Position numbers and translations under genes: made by a program. A stretch of DNA of 64,000 nt from Paludibacterium yongneupense DSM 18731 (GTDB lineage Bacteria > Pseudomonadota > Gammaproteobacteria > Burkholderiales > Chromobacteriaceae). Shown piece by piece: positions 63,541 to 64,000 of this stretch (positions are counted from its first letter, which is position 1; every line of letters starts with the position of its first letter). The stretch is taken from positions 62,001-126,000 of the forward strand of contig NZ_AUGZ01000005.1 in the NCBI RefSeq assembly GCF_000422925.1, read 5' to 3'. The notes below the pieces were generated by a model. It did no database searches and had not been told where the DNA came from. It saw only the letters and a list, made by a program, of their open reading frames with translations.

Positions 63541-64000
63541 TCAGTCGGTGCAGTCCATCAAATCCGCCCGGGCAGAAGCGGCCGCCCACACACAGCCAGC
63601 CCCAAGCAAGGCCAGCGCTATCATCATCAACAGCAGTGACACGGGAGGCAAAAGAGACAGCACCAGACCGCTGAGCAAGGGGCTGATGGCATTACCAAGA
63701 TTCGCCAGCTGCTGGGCACCGTAATAGCTCCCCTTGTGTGCATCAGGAGCAATGGTGTCGATGAATTGATACTCCGCCGGAATAATGATGATCTCTCCCA
63801 GAGTAAACACAACCATCGCCGCGCACCATGCCGGCAGGCTTTCCGCCAGCGCAAAACCGGCAAGTCCGCCGGCCAGCAGGCCTGAACCAACCATGATCCA
63901 GCTCAATAGCAGGCCATGACGCTGCAGTCGCCCCACTGGATACTGCAGCAGAATCACCGTCACGGCATTGCTGGCAATCAGTGCCGACATCCAGCGCAAC
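63541..64000 (-). CDS. major facilitator superfamily transporter, 5' part cut by window edge
   Basis: The last 152 codons of an MFS protein. The visible part spans about five transmembrane helices, with the ALAESLPAWCAAMVVFTLGE helix, the IPAEYQFIDTIAPDAHKGSY loop (a pattern seen in multidrug-type exporters of about 400 residues) and a final LLLMMIALALLGAGCVWAAA helix. The start and first half lie beyond position 64000. The substrate cannot be told. Confidence 0.85.
   Translation of the reverse strand, partial: LRWMSALIASNAVTVILLQYPVGRLQRHGLLLSWIMVGSGLLAGGLAGFALAESLPAWCAAMVVFTLGEIIIIPAEYQFIDTIAPDAHKGSYYGAQQLANLGNAISPLLSGLVLSLLPPVSLLLMMIALALLGAGCVWAAASARADLMDCTD

Overview
The window is GC-rich, densely coded DNA from a Gram-negative bacterium, most likely a betaproteobacterium. 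The signs are many LysR regulators, CheV, MipA/OmpV, cytochrome b561/b562, a type 2 ArgC and a CqsS/LqsS-type quorum-sensing locus. A free-living or plant-associated member of Neisseriales or Burkholderiales would fit, but I cannot fix the genus from sequence alone. There are no rRNA or tRNA genes, CRISPR arrays, insertion sequences or prophage. Both edges cut genes: a LysR regulator on the left and an MFS transporter on the right.

Layout. 1-12 kb: LysR fragment, HD-GYP protein, succinate-semialdehyde dehydrogenase, cytochrome b562/b561 pair, YciI, AraC and LysR regulators, argC, an alpha/beta hydrolase and an AEC permease. 11-14.7 kb: a LysR divergent from an M20 amidohydrolase/MHS-transporter operon. 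14.7-19 kb: cheV, a small protein gene with an apparent frameshift, and a large hybrid histidine kinase. 19-24 kb: a periplasmic binding protein, then a complete CAI-1/LAI-1-type quorum-sensing module: sensor kinase, LqsR-like regulator and, convergently, the CqsA/LqsA synthase. 24-27 kb: a DUF917 protein followed closely by a PAS-GGDEF-EAL protein. 27-43 kb: metabolic and accessory genes, including a cysteine-less isochorismatase homologue, GH1 glucosidase, nitrilase, TetR with two operator-like sites around a small-protein locus, MipA, LysE, bacterioferritin, SDR, a GH28 polygalacturonase and a convergent fungal-type pectin lyase. 43-49 kb: an HDOD protein, then an operon of NlpA/MetQ-like binding protein, FAD oxidoreductase and M24 peptidase, flanked by gene remnants. 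49-57.5 kb: a seven-gene Wsp-like chemosensory operon (MCP, CheR-TPR, CheA-REC, REC, Hpt-REC-REC-GGDEF, CheW, CheW) that has no cheB. 57.5-64 kb: a second HDOD protein, a second orphan binding protein, a degenerate HD-GYP protein, a carboxylesterase pseudogene with two in-frame stops, an EamA permease divergent from an XRE-cupin regulator across a long palindrome, and the MFS fragment.

How it fits together. Signal transduction dominates: two HD-GYP proteins, two GGDEF proteins, two HDOD proteins, a hybrid kinase, CheV and the Wsp-like operon point to c-di-GMP and surface or motility control, and the quorum-sensing module could feed into the same decisions. The polygalacturonase and pectin lyase suggest use of plant pectin. 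The most rewarding items are the quorum-sensing module, the cheB-less Wsp-like operon, and the unrecognised two-copy small-protein family, one copy of which sits between two matching operator-like sites.
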